From positions 1 to 64,000 of the forward strand of contig NZ_KE384102.1 of assembly GCF_000423885.1 (NCBI RefSeq): a stretch of 64,000 nucleotides of DNA, in the 5' to 3' direction. The notes beneath the pieces are model-generated. The model did no database searches, was not told the DNA's origin, and saw only the letters and a program-made list of their open reading frames with translations. Origin of the DNA: Thermomonas fusca DSM 15424. GTDB lineage: Bacteria; Pseudomonadota; Gammaproteobacteria; Xanthomonadales; Xanthomonadaceae. Positions 28,520-35,757 of this stretch are shown here, piece by piece (the first letter of the stretch is position 1; the number at the start of each line of letters is the position of its first letter). A program made the translations under genes and the position numbers.

Positions 28520-28548
28520 CTTGAAGCCGGGGCGCGCGCCCCCAGATA
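28520..28548 (+). promoter_or_regulatory. Sigma32-type heat-shock promoter of hslVU
   Basis: CTTGAA at 28520-28525 and CCCCAGATA at 28540-28548 match the RpoH -35 (CTTGAA) and -10 (CCCCATATA-like) boxes with a 14-base spacer, inside the normal 13-15 range. The hslV start codon is at 28570, and hslVU is a classical RpoH target. The site also lies just upstream of the divergent glycosyltransferase start. Confidence 0.8.
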
Positions 28549-28569
28549 GCCGGTTCAACGGAGAAAACG

Positions 28570-29121
28570 ATGGATCCCAGCCAGAACCCCAACGTGTTCC
28601 ACGCCACCACCATCTGTTCGGTGCGCCGCAACGGCCAGGTGGTGATTGCCGGCGACGGCCAGGTGACGCTGGGCCACACGGTGATGAAGGCCAACGCGCG
28701 CAAGGTGCGCCGGCTGGGCAAGGACGGCCGCGTGCTGGCCGGTTTCGCCGGTGCCGCGGCGGATGCGTTCACCCTGTTCGAGCTGTTCGAAGCCAAGCTG
28801 GAGAAGCATGGCCAGTTGACCCGCGCGGCGGTGGAGATGGCCAAGGATTGGCGCACCGAGCGCCGCTTCGGCAAGCTCGAGGCGCTGCTGGCGGTGGCCG
28901 ATGCCGATACCTCGCTGGTGATTTCCGGCACCGGCGACGTGATCGAGCCGGAAGACGGCCTGATCGCCATCGGTTCCGGCGGTATGTACGCGCTGTCCGC
29001 GGCGCGCGCGCTGCTGGCGCACACCGAACTGGATGCAAAAACCATCGCCACCGAAGCGCTGGGCATCGCCGGCGACATCTGCATCTACACCAACCGCAAC
29101 ATCGTGGTCGAGACGCTGTAG
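28570..29121 (+). CDS. hslV: ATP-dependent protease subunit HslV
   Basis: This 183-residue peptidase subunit forms a double hexamer with proteasome-like threonine catalysis, working with the HslU unfoldase on damaged proteins in the cytoplasm. The HATTICSVRR segment gives the catalytic Thr after removal of a short propeptide of about 12 residues, slightly longer than in E. coli. GDGQVTLGHTVMKANARKVRRL and GSGGMYALSAARAL are typical. A GGAG ribosome site precedes the ATG, and a sigma32-like promoter lies upstream. Confidence 0.97.
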   Translation: MDPSQNPNVFHATTICSVRRNGQVVIAGDGQVTLGHTVMKANARKVRRLGKDGRVLAGFAGAAADAFTLFELFEAKLEKHGQLTRAAVEMAKDWRTERRFGKLEALLAVADADTSLVISGTGDVIEPEDGLIAIGSGGMYALSAARALLAHTELDAKTIATEALGIAGDICIYTNRNIVVETL

Positions 29122-29140
29122 CGCCTGCGATCCACTCACC

Positions 29141-29219
29141 CGGCGCTGTGCCGGGGGCGACCCGATCAACCAAGCGAGTATCGGGGAGCGACTTGATCGG
29201 GTCGCCCCCGGCACGGCGC
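29141..29219. repeat. Large palindrome between hslV and hslU (REP-like element)
   Basis: The arms 29143-29169 and 29193-29219 are complementary over about 27 bases with one G-T pair, around a 23-base loop. The core 20 bases (29150-29169 and 29193-29212) pair perfectly. Positions in the left arm centre on GGGGGCGACCCGATC. No T run follows, so it is not a standard terminator. It would fold in the hslVU transcript. The form resembles the dispersed palindromic elements of Xanthomonas-group genomes; no second copy was found in this window. Confidence 0.75.
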
Positions 29220-29235
29220 AGCCAAGGAAGCACCG

Positions 29236-30609
29236 ATGACCGACTCCTCCTCCATGACCCCGCGCGAGATCGTCGCCGAACTCGACCGCCACATCATTGG
29301 CCAGCACGCCGCCAAGCGCGCGGTGGCCATCGCCCTGCGCAACCGCTGGCGGCGCGCACAGCTCGCGCCGGAGCTGCGCAACGAAGTGATGCCGAAGAAC
29401 ATCCTGATGATCGGGCCCACTGGCGTCGGCAAGACAGAAATCGCGCGCCGGCTTGCGACTTTGGCCAACGCGCCGTTCGTGAAGGTGGAAGCCACCCGCT
29501 TTACCGAGGTCGGCTACGTCGGCAAGGACGTCGAGCAGATCATCCGCGACCTCGCCGACACCGCAGTCAAGCTGTACCGCGACCAGGCCAAGCAGCGCGT
29601 GCGCACGCAGGCCGAGGAACGCGCCGAAGACCGCATCCTCGATGCGCTGCTGCCGAAACGCGAAACCGCGCCGGGCTTCGGATTCAACCCGGCGCAGACC
29701 ACCACCATCGACATCGGCGCCGAGCCGTCCGCGCAGGAATCGTCGACCCGGCAGAAGCTGCGCAAACAGCTGCGCGCCGGCGAACTGGATGCGCGCGAGA
29801 TCGAACTCGACATCAGCATGAACATCGGCGTGGACATCATGGCGCCGCCGGGCATGGAGGAAATGGGCCAGCAGCTGCGGCAGATGTTCAGCCAGATCTC
29901 CGGCGGCAAGACCCACAAGAAGAGCATGACCATCCAGGCCGCGCGGCCGCTGCTGATCGAGGAAGAGGCCGGCAAGCTGGTCAACGAGGACGACGTGCGC
30001 GAGGCCGCCATCGAAGCCTGCGAGCAGCACGGCATCGTCTTCATCGACGAGATCGACAAGGTCGCCAAGCGCAGCGAGGGCATGGGCGCGGACGTGTCGC
30101 GCGAAGGCGTGCAGCGCGACCTGCTGCCGCTGGTGGAAGGCAGCACGGTCAGCACCAAATACGGCCCGGTCAAGACCGACCACATCCTGTTCATCGCCAG
30201 CGGCGCCTTCCATCTCGCCAAGCCGTCCGACCTGATTCCGGAAATGCAGGGCCGCTTCCCGATCCGGGTGGAACTGTCGGCGCTGGGCAAGGACGAGTTC
30301 GTCCGCATCCTGACCGAACCCAAGGCCGCGCTGACCCGGCAGTACGTGGAGCTGATGCAGACCGAAGGCTTGGCGCTGCGCTTCGAGGCCGAGGCGATCG
30401 ACCGCCTTGCCGAGATCGCCGCGCACGTCAACGAGCGCCAGGAAAACATCGGCGCACGCCGCCTGCACACGGTGCTGGAGCGGCTGCTGGAAACCCTGAG
30501 CTTCGAGGCGCCGGACAAGGGCGGCAGCGTCACCGTCGACCGCGCCTACGTCGACGCCCAGCTGGGCGAACTGGCGCAGGATCCGGACCTGAGCCGCTAC
30601 ATCCTGTGA
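29236..30609 (+). CDS. hslU: ATP-dependent unfoldase subunit HslU
   Basis: This 457-residue AAA+ ATPase unfolds substrates and feeds them to HslV. Walker A is GPTGVGKTE, Walker B is VFIDEIDK, the pore motif region is GYVGKDVE, and the C-terminus ends in DLSRYIL, the tail that inserts into HslV. The intermediate domain (about 110-240) carries the Met/Gly-rich DIMAPPGMEEMGQQL segment. It is separated from hslV by a 114-base gap with a large palindrome, wider than the nearly adjacent arrangement common elsewhere. Confidence 0.98.
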   Translation: MTDSSSMTPREIVAELDRHIIGQHAAKRAVAIALRNRWRRAQLAPELRNEVMPKNILMIGPTGVGKTEIARRLATLANAPFVKVEATRFTEVGYVGKDVEQIIRDLADTAVKLYRDQAKQRVRTQAEERAEDRILDALLPKRETAPGFGFNPAQTTTIDIGAEPSAQESSTRQKLRKQLRAGELDAREIELDISMNIGVDIMAPPGMEEMGQQLRQMFSQISGGKTHKKSMTIQAARPLLIEEEAGKLVNEDDVREAAIEACEQHGIVFIDEIDKVAKRSEGMGADVSREGVQRDLLPLVEGSTVSTKYGPVKTDHILFIASGAFHLAKPSDLIPEMQGRFPIRVELSALGKDEFVRILTEPKAALTRQYVELMQTEGLALRFEAEAIDRLAEIAAHVNERQENIGARRLHTVLERLLETLSFEAPDKGGSVTVDRAYVDAQLGELAQDPDLSRYIL

Positions 30610-30633
30610 CGCCGCCGCGCGGGCGCGCCGCCG

Positions 30634-31254
30634 TCAGAGCGGCAGCGGCGCCTGCAGCGGTTCGATGCTGCCTTCGCCGCGCATCACCTTCTTGAACTCC
30701 TTGCGCGACACCGAGACGTAGCGCTCGTTGCCGCCGATCTCCACCTGCGGACCGTCCTGCAGCGCGCGCCCTTGGGCGTCGATGCGCACGTTCATGGTCG
30801 CCTTGCTGCCGCTGTGGCAGATGGTCTTGATCTCGGACAGCTCGTCCGCCCACGCCAGCAGGTACTGGCTGCCCTCGAACAACTCGCCGCGGAAATCGGT
30901 GCGCAGGCCGTAGCACAGCACCGGGATACGCAGCGCGTCCACCACTTCGCTGAGCTGCCACACCTGCGGCTTGGTGAGGAACTGCGCCTCGTCCACCAGC
31001 ACGCAGTGCAGCGGGCCGCGGGCGGCGATGTCGGTTTCCACGATCCGCTGCAGGTCGGCATCGCGGTCGAACGCAATGCCATCGGCCTGCAGGCCGATCC
31101 GCGAGGCCACGGTGCCGCTGCCGGCGCGGAAATCCAGCTTCGGGGTCAGGATGGCCACCCGCATGCCGCGCTCGCGGTAGTTGTACGCGGACTGCAGCAG
31201 GGTGGTGGTCTTGCCGGCGTTCATCGCCGAGTAATAGAAATAGAGCTTGGCCAT
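30634..31254 (-). CDS. tdk: Thymidine kinase (type II)
   Basis: This 206-residue enzyme phosphorylates thymidine in pyrimidine salvage. The P-loop is SAMNAGKTTT, the DEAQ box is VLVDEAQFL, and the substrate lasso ends in IGGNERYVSVSRKEF. In E. coli four residues (CxC and CxxH) bind zinc; here the first pair reads CHSGSK and the second VSRKEF, so three of four ligands are gone. This seems to be usual in the Xanthomonas group, from memory. The start at 31254 was chosen because the P-loop follows at once; the long open frame upstream is antisense to rep. It is convergent with hslU. Confidence 0.94.
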   Translation of the reverse strand: MAKLYFYYSAMNAGKTTTLLQSAYNYRERGMRVAILTPKLDFRAGSGTVASRIGLQADGIAFDRDADLQRIVETDIAARGPLHCVLVDEAQFLTKPQVWQLSEVVDALRIPVLCYGLRTDFRGELFEGSQYLLAWADELSEIKTICHSGSKATMNVRIDAQGRALQDGPQVEIGGNERYVSVSRKEFKKVMRGEGSIEPLQAPLPL

Positions 31255-31362
31255 CGGGCGGGGCAGTGGGATTTGGCGAATGGGTGGAATGCAGGGGCGC
31301 AGGCCGCGGACGGCGATGCCAGAATAACCGCCCGCGTCCTCGCAGCTTCCCACTTCCGCTCC

Positions 31363-33357
31363 ATGCACGGTCTCAACCCTCCGCAACGCCAAGCCGTCCT
31401 GCACACCGAAGGCCCCCTGCTGGTGCTGGCCGGCGCGGGCAGCGGCAAGACCCGCGTCATCATCGAGAAGATCGCCCATCTGGTGCAGAGCGGGCGCTAT
31501 CCGGCGCGGCGGATCGCCGCGATCACCTTCACCAACAAGTCCGCGCGCGAAATGCGCGAGCGCGTCGGCAAGCGCATCAAGGGCGATGCCGCGCAGGAAC
31601 TGACCGTCAGCACCTTCCACGCGCTGGGGCTGAAGATCATGCAGATCGACCACGCCAAACTGGGGCTGCGGCGCGGGTTCTCGATCTTCGACGCCGACGA
31701 TTCCGCCTCGCAGATCAAGGACCTGCTGCCGCCGGGCAGCAAGCCGGACGCGATCGAGGCGATGAAACAGCTGATCAGCCGCGCCAAGAACGCCGGGCTG
31801 TCGCCCGAACAGGCGGCGGAAGCGGCGCGCAGCAGCCGCGAGCGCGAGGCCGCGGCGCTGTACGCGCGCTACCAGCAGCGCCTTTCCGCGTTCAACGCGG
31901 TGGATTTCGACGACCTGATCCGCCTGCCGGTGCAGCTGCTGGAGAACGACGAGGACGCGCGGATGGGCTGGCGCGAGCGCATCGGCTACCTGCTGGTGGA
32001 CGAGTGCCAGGACACCAACGACGCCCAGTACCGCCTGCTCAAGGCGATCGCCGGCGACGCCGGCCAGTTCACCTGTGTGGGCGACGATGACCAGAGCATC
32101 TACGCCTGGCGCGGCGCCAACCCGGACAACCTGCTGGCGCTCGGCAGCGACTACCCGGCGTTGGAGATCATCAAGCTGGAGCAGAACTACCGCTGCTCCA
32201 ACCGCGTGCTGCGCGCCGCCAATGCGCTGATCGCCAACAACCCGCACGAGCACCCCAAGACGCTGTGGAGCGAGGCCGCCGACGGCGAGCGCATCCGCGT
32301 CTGGGAGTGCCGCGATGCCGCCCACGAGGCGGACAAGGTGGCGGCGGAGATCCAGTTCATCACCAAGCAGCACGCGGCACCCGACGGCACCCTGCCGTGG
32401 AACGAGGTCTGCATCCTGTTCCGCGGCAACCACCAGAGCCGCGCGCTGGAGAAAGCGCTGCAGCTGCTGCGCATCCCCTACCACCTGAGCGGCGGCACGG
32501 CCTTCCTGGACCGCGGCGAGGTGAAGGACGTGCTTGCCTGGCTGCGCCTGCTGGCCAATCCCGACGACGACGCCGCCTTCCTGCGCGCGGTGCAGTCGCC
32601 CAACCGCGGCGTCGGCGCCGGCACGCTGGCGAAGCTGGGCGAGCTGGCCAACCAGAAGCACCTGCCGCTGGCCCGCGCCGCCGAGTCGATGGCGGTGGCG
32701 CAGCAGCTGCCGGCGCGCGCCGCCAACGCGCTGCAGGGCTTCGCCGCCATCGTGCAGGGGCTGCGCGCGGATGCCCGTACGCTGCCGCCAGCGGAACTGG
32801 TGCGCAAGCTCAACGAGCGTTCCGGCCTGCTGGCTGCGCTGCGCGCCACCTGCAAGGACGAAGCGCAGTTCCAGGCGCGCCGGCGCAACCTCGACGAACT
32901 GGCCGACTGGTTCGACGGCCCCAAGACCTCCGGCCCGGGCGAACTGGCGGCGGCACTGGCACTGCTATCGCACGCCGACAAGGGCGATGCTGGCAACCAG
33001 GTGCGGCTGATGTCGATGCACGCATCGAAGGGTCTGGAGTTCCGTTTCGTGTTCATCGTCGGGGTGGAAGACGGCAACCTGCCGCACGAAGCCAGCATCG
33101 AGGAAGGCCGCATCGACGAGGAGCGACGCCTGTTCTACGTCGGCATCACCCGCGCCAAGGAGCGGCTGTGGCTGTCGCATGCCAAGGAAGCCCAGCGCTG
33201 GGGCGACAAGCTGCGGCTGTCACCCAGCCGCTTCCTGGACGAACTGCCTGCGGCGGAAGTGCAACGCGATGGCGCCGACCCGGAAGCCGAAGCGGTGCAG
33301 AAAGCCGAGCGCCGCCGCGCCAGCTTTGCCGACATCCAGGCGATGCTGGCGGACTGA
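31363..33357 (+). CDS. rep: ATP-dependent DNA helicase Rep (UvrD/Rep family)
   Basis: This 664-residue superfamily 1A helicase moves 3' to 5' on single-stranded DNA and helps replication forks pass blocks. Motifs in order: LNPPQRQAV (Q), AGAGSGKTR (I), TFTNKSAREM (Ia), LLVDECQDTN (II), VGDDDQSIYAWRGA (III), EQNYRCS (IV), MSMHASKGLEF (V) and VGITRAKERL (VI). Length matches Rep (about 670), shorter than UvrD, and the C-terminal tail is short. The ATG at 31363 is taken; the frame is open upstream, where it is antisense to tdk. Confidence 0.93.
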   Translation: MHGLNPPQRQAVLHTEGPLLVLAGAGSGKTRVIIEKIAHLVQSGRYPARRIAAITFTNKSAREMRERVGKRIKGDAAQELTVSTFHALGLKIMQIDHAKLGLRRGFSIFDADDSASQIKDLLPPGSKPDAIEAMKQLISRAKNAGLSPEQAAEAARSSREREAAALYARYQQRLSAFNAVDFDDLIRLPVQLLENDEDARMGWRERIGYLLVDECQDTNDAQYRLLKAIAGDAGQFTCVGDDDQSIYAWRGANPDNLLALGSDYPALEIIKLEQNYRCSNRVLRAANALIANNPHEHPKTLWSEAADGERIRVWECRDAAHEADKVAAEIQFITKQHAAPDGTLPWNEVCILFRGNHQSRALEKALQLLRIPYHLSGGTAFLDRGEVKDVLAWLRLLANPDDDAAFLRAVQSPNRGVGAGTLAKLGELANQKHLPLARAAESMAVAQQLPARAANALQGFAAIVQGLRADARTLPPAELVRKLNERSGLLAALRATCKDEAQFQARRRNLDELADWFDGPKTSGPGELAAALALLSHADKGDAGNQVRLMSMHASKGLEFRFVFIVGVEDGNLPHEASIEEGRIDEERRLFYVGITRAKERLWLSHAKEAQRWGDKLRLSPSRFLDELPAAEVQRDGADPEAEAVQKAERRRASFADIQAMLAD

Positions 33358-33393
33358 ACGACGCGCCGGAAGCCGTCATCCCTGGCGGGTAAA

Positions 33394-33423
33394 CTCGCCC
33401 CATCTCGCCCCATCTCGCCCCAC
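33394..33423 (+). repeat. Three tandem 10-base units upstream of the acid phosphatase gene
   Basis: The unit CTCGCCCCAT occurs at 33394, 33404 and 33414, the last ending in C. The array ends 14 bases before the start codon of the next gene, so copy-number changes would alter its leader. Confidence 0.7.
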
Positions 33424-33437
33424 CCCGAAGACCGCCC

Positions 33438-34355
33438 ATGCCCTTGCGCCGCACCCTCACCGTTTCCCTGTTCGCAGCCACCCTGGTCCTGTCCGCCTGC
33501 CGGACGACGCCCGTCGCTCCGCCGCCTGCCCCGGAGGCGCCTGCCACGCCCGCCGCACCGGCTGCGCCGGAGGCAGCTGCCGCGCCGCATGACAATCTCA
33601 ATGCCGTGGTGTGGATGCAGCGCACGGCGGAATACGGCGCGGTGACCGAGACCATCTACCACGCCGCCGTCAGCCACCTGGACCGGGCCCTGAAGGACCG
33701 CCAGTGGGATGCGCTGGTGCCGGGCGAACGCGCCAACGCCGCCACCGGCCTGCGGCCGGCGGTGGTGATGGACGTGGACGAAACCGTGCTGGACAACTCG
33801 CCCTACCAGGCGCGGCTGATCCACGATGGCCAGGACTACAACGAAGTCACCTGGGACCAGTGGGTGGCGGAGGCGAAGGCCAAGCCGGTGCCGGGGGTGG
33901 TCGATTTCGCCAAGGCCGCCAGCGCGCGCGGCGTGACCATTCTCTACATCTCGAATCGCGCCACCCACCTCAAGGACGCCACCATCGCCAATCTGCGCGC
34001 GGTCGGCATGCCGGTGAAAGATGATGGCGTGTTCCTGGGCCTGGGGACCTTCGTCGAGGATTGCGAGCAGAACGGCAGCGAAAAGGACTGCCGGCGCCGC
34101 TTGGCCGGCCAGCAGTACCGGGTGTTGATGCAGTTCGGCGACCAGCTGGGGGACTTTGCGCAGATCGTCTCCAACACCCCGCAGGCACGCGCCGACCTGG
34201 CCGGCCGGTACCGGGCGTGGTTCGGCGAGCGCTGGTTCATGCTGCCCAATCCCAGCTACGGCAGCTGGGAGCCGGCCCTGTTCAACAACGCGTGGAGCGA
34301 GCCCGCTGGCGCGCGTCGCCAGTCCAAGCTGGATGCGCTGGATATTGCAAAATAA
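33438..34355 (+). CDS. e(P4)-type acid phosphatase / 5'-nucleotidase, lipoprotein
   Basis: This 305-residue HAD-superfamily phosphatase has a lipoprotein signal (LVLSAC), a Pro/Ala linker and a class C acid-phosphatase core. The nucleophile motif is MDVDETVLDN with Asp112 and Asp114, motif II is LYISNR, and motif IV is FGDQLGDF. The e(P4) family (OmpP4) dephosphorylates nucleotides and NAD precursors at the outer membrane for uptake. Length and motifs fit. It starts 80 bases after rep and is followed by a terminator at 34476. Confidence 0.9.
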   Translation: MPLRRTLTVSLFAATLVLSACRTTPVAPPPAPEAPATPAAPAAPEAAAAPHDNLNAVVWMQRTAEYGAVTETIYHAAVSHLDRALKDRQWDALVPGERANAATGLRPAVVMDVDETVLDNSPYQARLIHDGQDYNEVTWDQWVAEAKAKPVPGVVDFAKAASARGVTILYISNRATHLKDATIANLRAVGMPVKDDGVFLGLGTFVEDCEQNGSEKDCRRRLAGQQYRVLMQFGDQLGDFAQIVSNTPQARADLAGRYRAWFGERWFMLPNPSYGSWEPALFNNAWSEPAGARRQSKLDALDIAK

Positions 34356-34475
34356 ATCAGGCAGTTACGCAGAGAAACTTCATACGTTGCATTAAGTACC
34401 GGATGCAGTTAGGCTGCCGGCATCCGGCCCGCCGGAGCCATGCCACAACTGTCGTCCACCGGCACTGCCGGATTC

Positions 34476-34508
34476 GAGGAGGCCCAGCGCCTCCTCTTTT
34501 TCTTTCTG
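34476..34508 (+). terminator. Rho-independent terminator
   Basis: GAGGAGGC (34476-34483) pairs with GCCTCCTC (34489-34496) around CCAGC, followed by TTTTTCTTTCT. It ends the acid phosphatase transcript. The stretch between the stop at 34355 and this hairpin shows no gene. Confidence 0.85.
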
Positions 34509-34582
34509 ATCCTGTTGATCGGCACGCAACCGTGGCCGCTGCCGCGCTTGCGCCGACAGGCGCACCCGCCGACACTCCGCCG

Positions 34583-35506
34583 ATGCCTGCCGCGGATATC
34601 GCCAACCGCTACCGACGCTGCGCGCTGGTCCTGTGCCTGGGGCTGGCGCTGCCGTGGTTGCCGGCCTGCCAGCGTGGCCCGGGCCCCAACCCTGCCGCCG
34701 TGGATACGGTGGCGCAGGCCGCAACCCGCCCCGCCGATGCCGTGCATGTGCTGCGCGACCGCCTGCTGGCACGCGATGGCGCCGGCTTCGCCCGGCTGGC
34801 GGTGCCACCGGCGCTGCACACGCAGCTGCAGGCTGCGTGGGCTCGCGGGGAAAGCCGCTGGCCGCTGGACGAGCTGCCGCTGGATACCCACATCCCACGG
34901 ATGCTGGTCGCCCTGCAGGCACCACACGCCGACAAGGCGCTGATGGCGACCTACCGCCGCCAGTTCGCCAATGCCGACAAGGACATCGACCAGGCGGTAC
35001 GCACGCTGGTGGTATTCGGCGGCGAATATGTGCGGAAAGACGCGGACTACAGCGAGGAAGAACGCGCGCACATCACCCAGGCCATCCAGGCCTTGGGGGA
35101 CTGGGCGCTGGCGGCGCCGTTGGCGGACCCCAAGCGCGCACGGCCGTTCTTCACCACCCTGGCTGCAGCCGCGGTGCGCAGCGGGCTGGAGGGCAAGGCA
35201 GGCAACGCGGCGTTCGCCAGCCTTGGCATGACCCAGAGCCTGAACCGGCTGTCGCCGTTCTTCGCCACCCTACTGGCCCAGCTGCGCCTGCAATACGGCC
35301 TGGATGTCGACGCCGCGCTGCGCAGCCTGCACGTCAGCCTGCTCCAGCAGACCGGCGACAGCGCCCAGTTGCGCCTGCAATACACCTTCGCCGGTACCCG
35401 CATCGACGCGCTGGCCCCCGCGGTGCGCATCGACGGCCACTGGTACTTGGCCAATTTCGTGCGCCGCGCGGAGCAGTCGCTGGGCGGTCCGCGCCCCGCT
35501 CGCTGA
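34583..35506 (+). CDS. Lipoprotein of unknown function
   Basis: This 307-residue protein has a signal peptide with lipobox LPAC (Cys about residue 24), so it is probably anchored in a membrane and faces the periplasm. The mature part is helical, with no known catalytic motif. The C-terminal third (QYTFAGTRIDALAPAVRIDGHWYLANFVRRAEQSL) looks like a small beta domain of the kind found in DUF-type periplasmic proteins. I do not recognise the family. The ATG at 34583 was picked because the signal peptide starts right after it; the open frame upstream crosses the terminator and is not coding. Confidence 0.75.
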   Translation: MPAADIANRYRRCALVLCLGLALPWLPACQRGPGPNPAAVDTVAQAATRPADAVHVLRDRLLARDGAGFARLAVPPALHTQLQAAWARGESRWPLDELPLDTHIPRMLVALQAPHADKALMATYRRQFANADKDIDQAVRTLVVFGGEYVRKDADYSEEERAHITQAIQALGDWALAAPLADPKRARPFFTTLAAAAVRSGLEGKAGNAAFASLGMTQSLNRLSPFFATLLAQLRLQYGLDVDAALRSLHVSLLQQTGDSAQLRLQYTFAGTRIDALAPAVRIDGHWYLANFVRRAEQSLGGPRPAR

Positions 35507-35757
35507 GCGTAGTCGCCGCAACTTCACGCCGCACTGCAACATGATTCGCCGCATGCATCATGCTGGGCCACGTTTCCGGCATATTTTCGCGGCGCAAATA
35601 GAACAATCTCCGGGGACTTGGCGGAATTGCGCTATTTCGCGGCACCTCTTGCTGTTTTTTTCATGAATTGGGAACGACAACTTCACGAGTCAGTAACTTC
35701 TTGATAGGGTCTGGCCGTCCATGTGGACCACGACATGACTTTTGGGGAGTTGAAATC

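Noticed and set aside
28505..28558. Longer start for the first glycosyltransferase
   Set aside because: It would read through the sigma32-like promoter region of hslV, and the GT-A strand begins right after the ATG at 28504.
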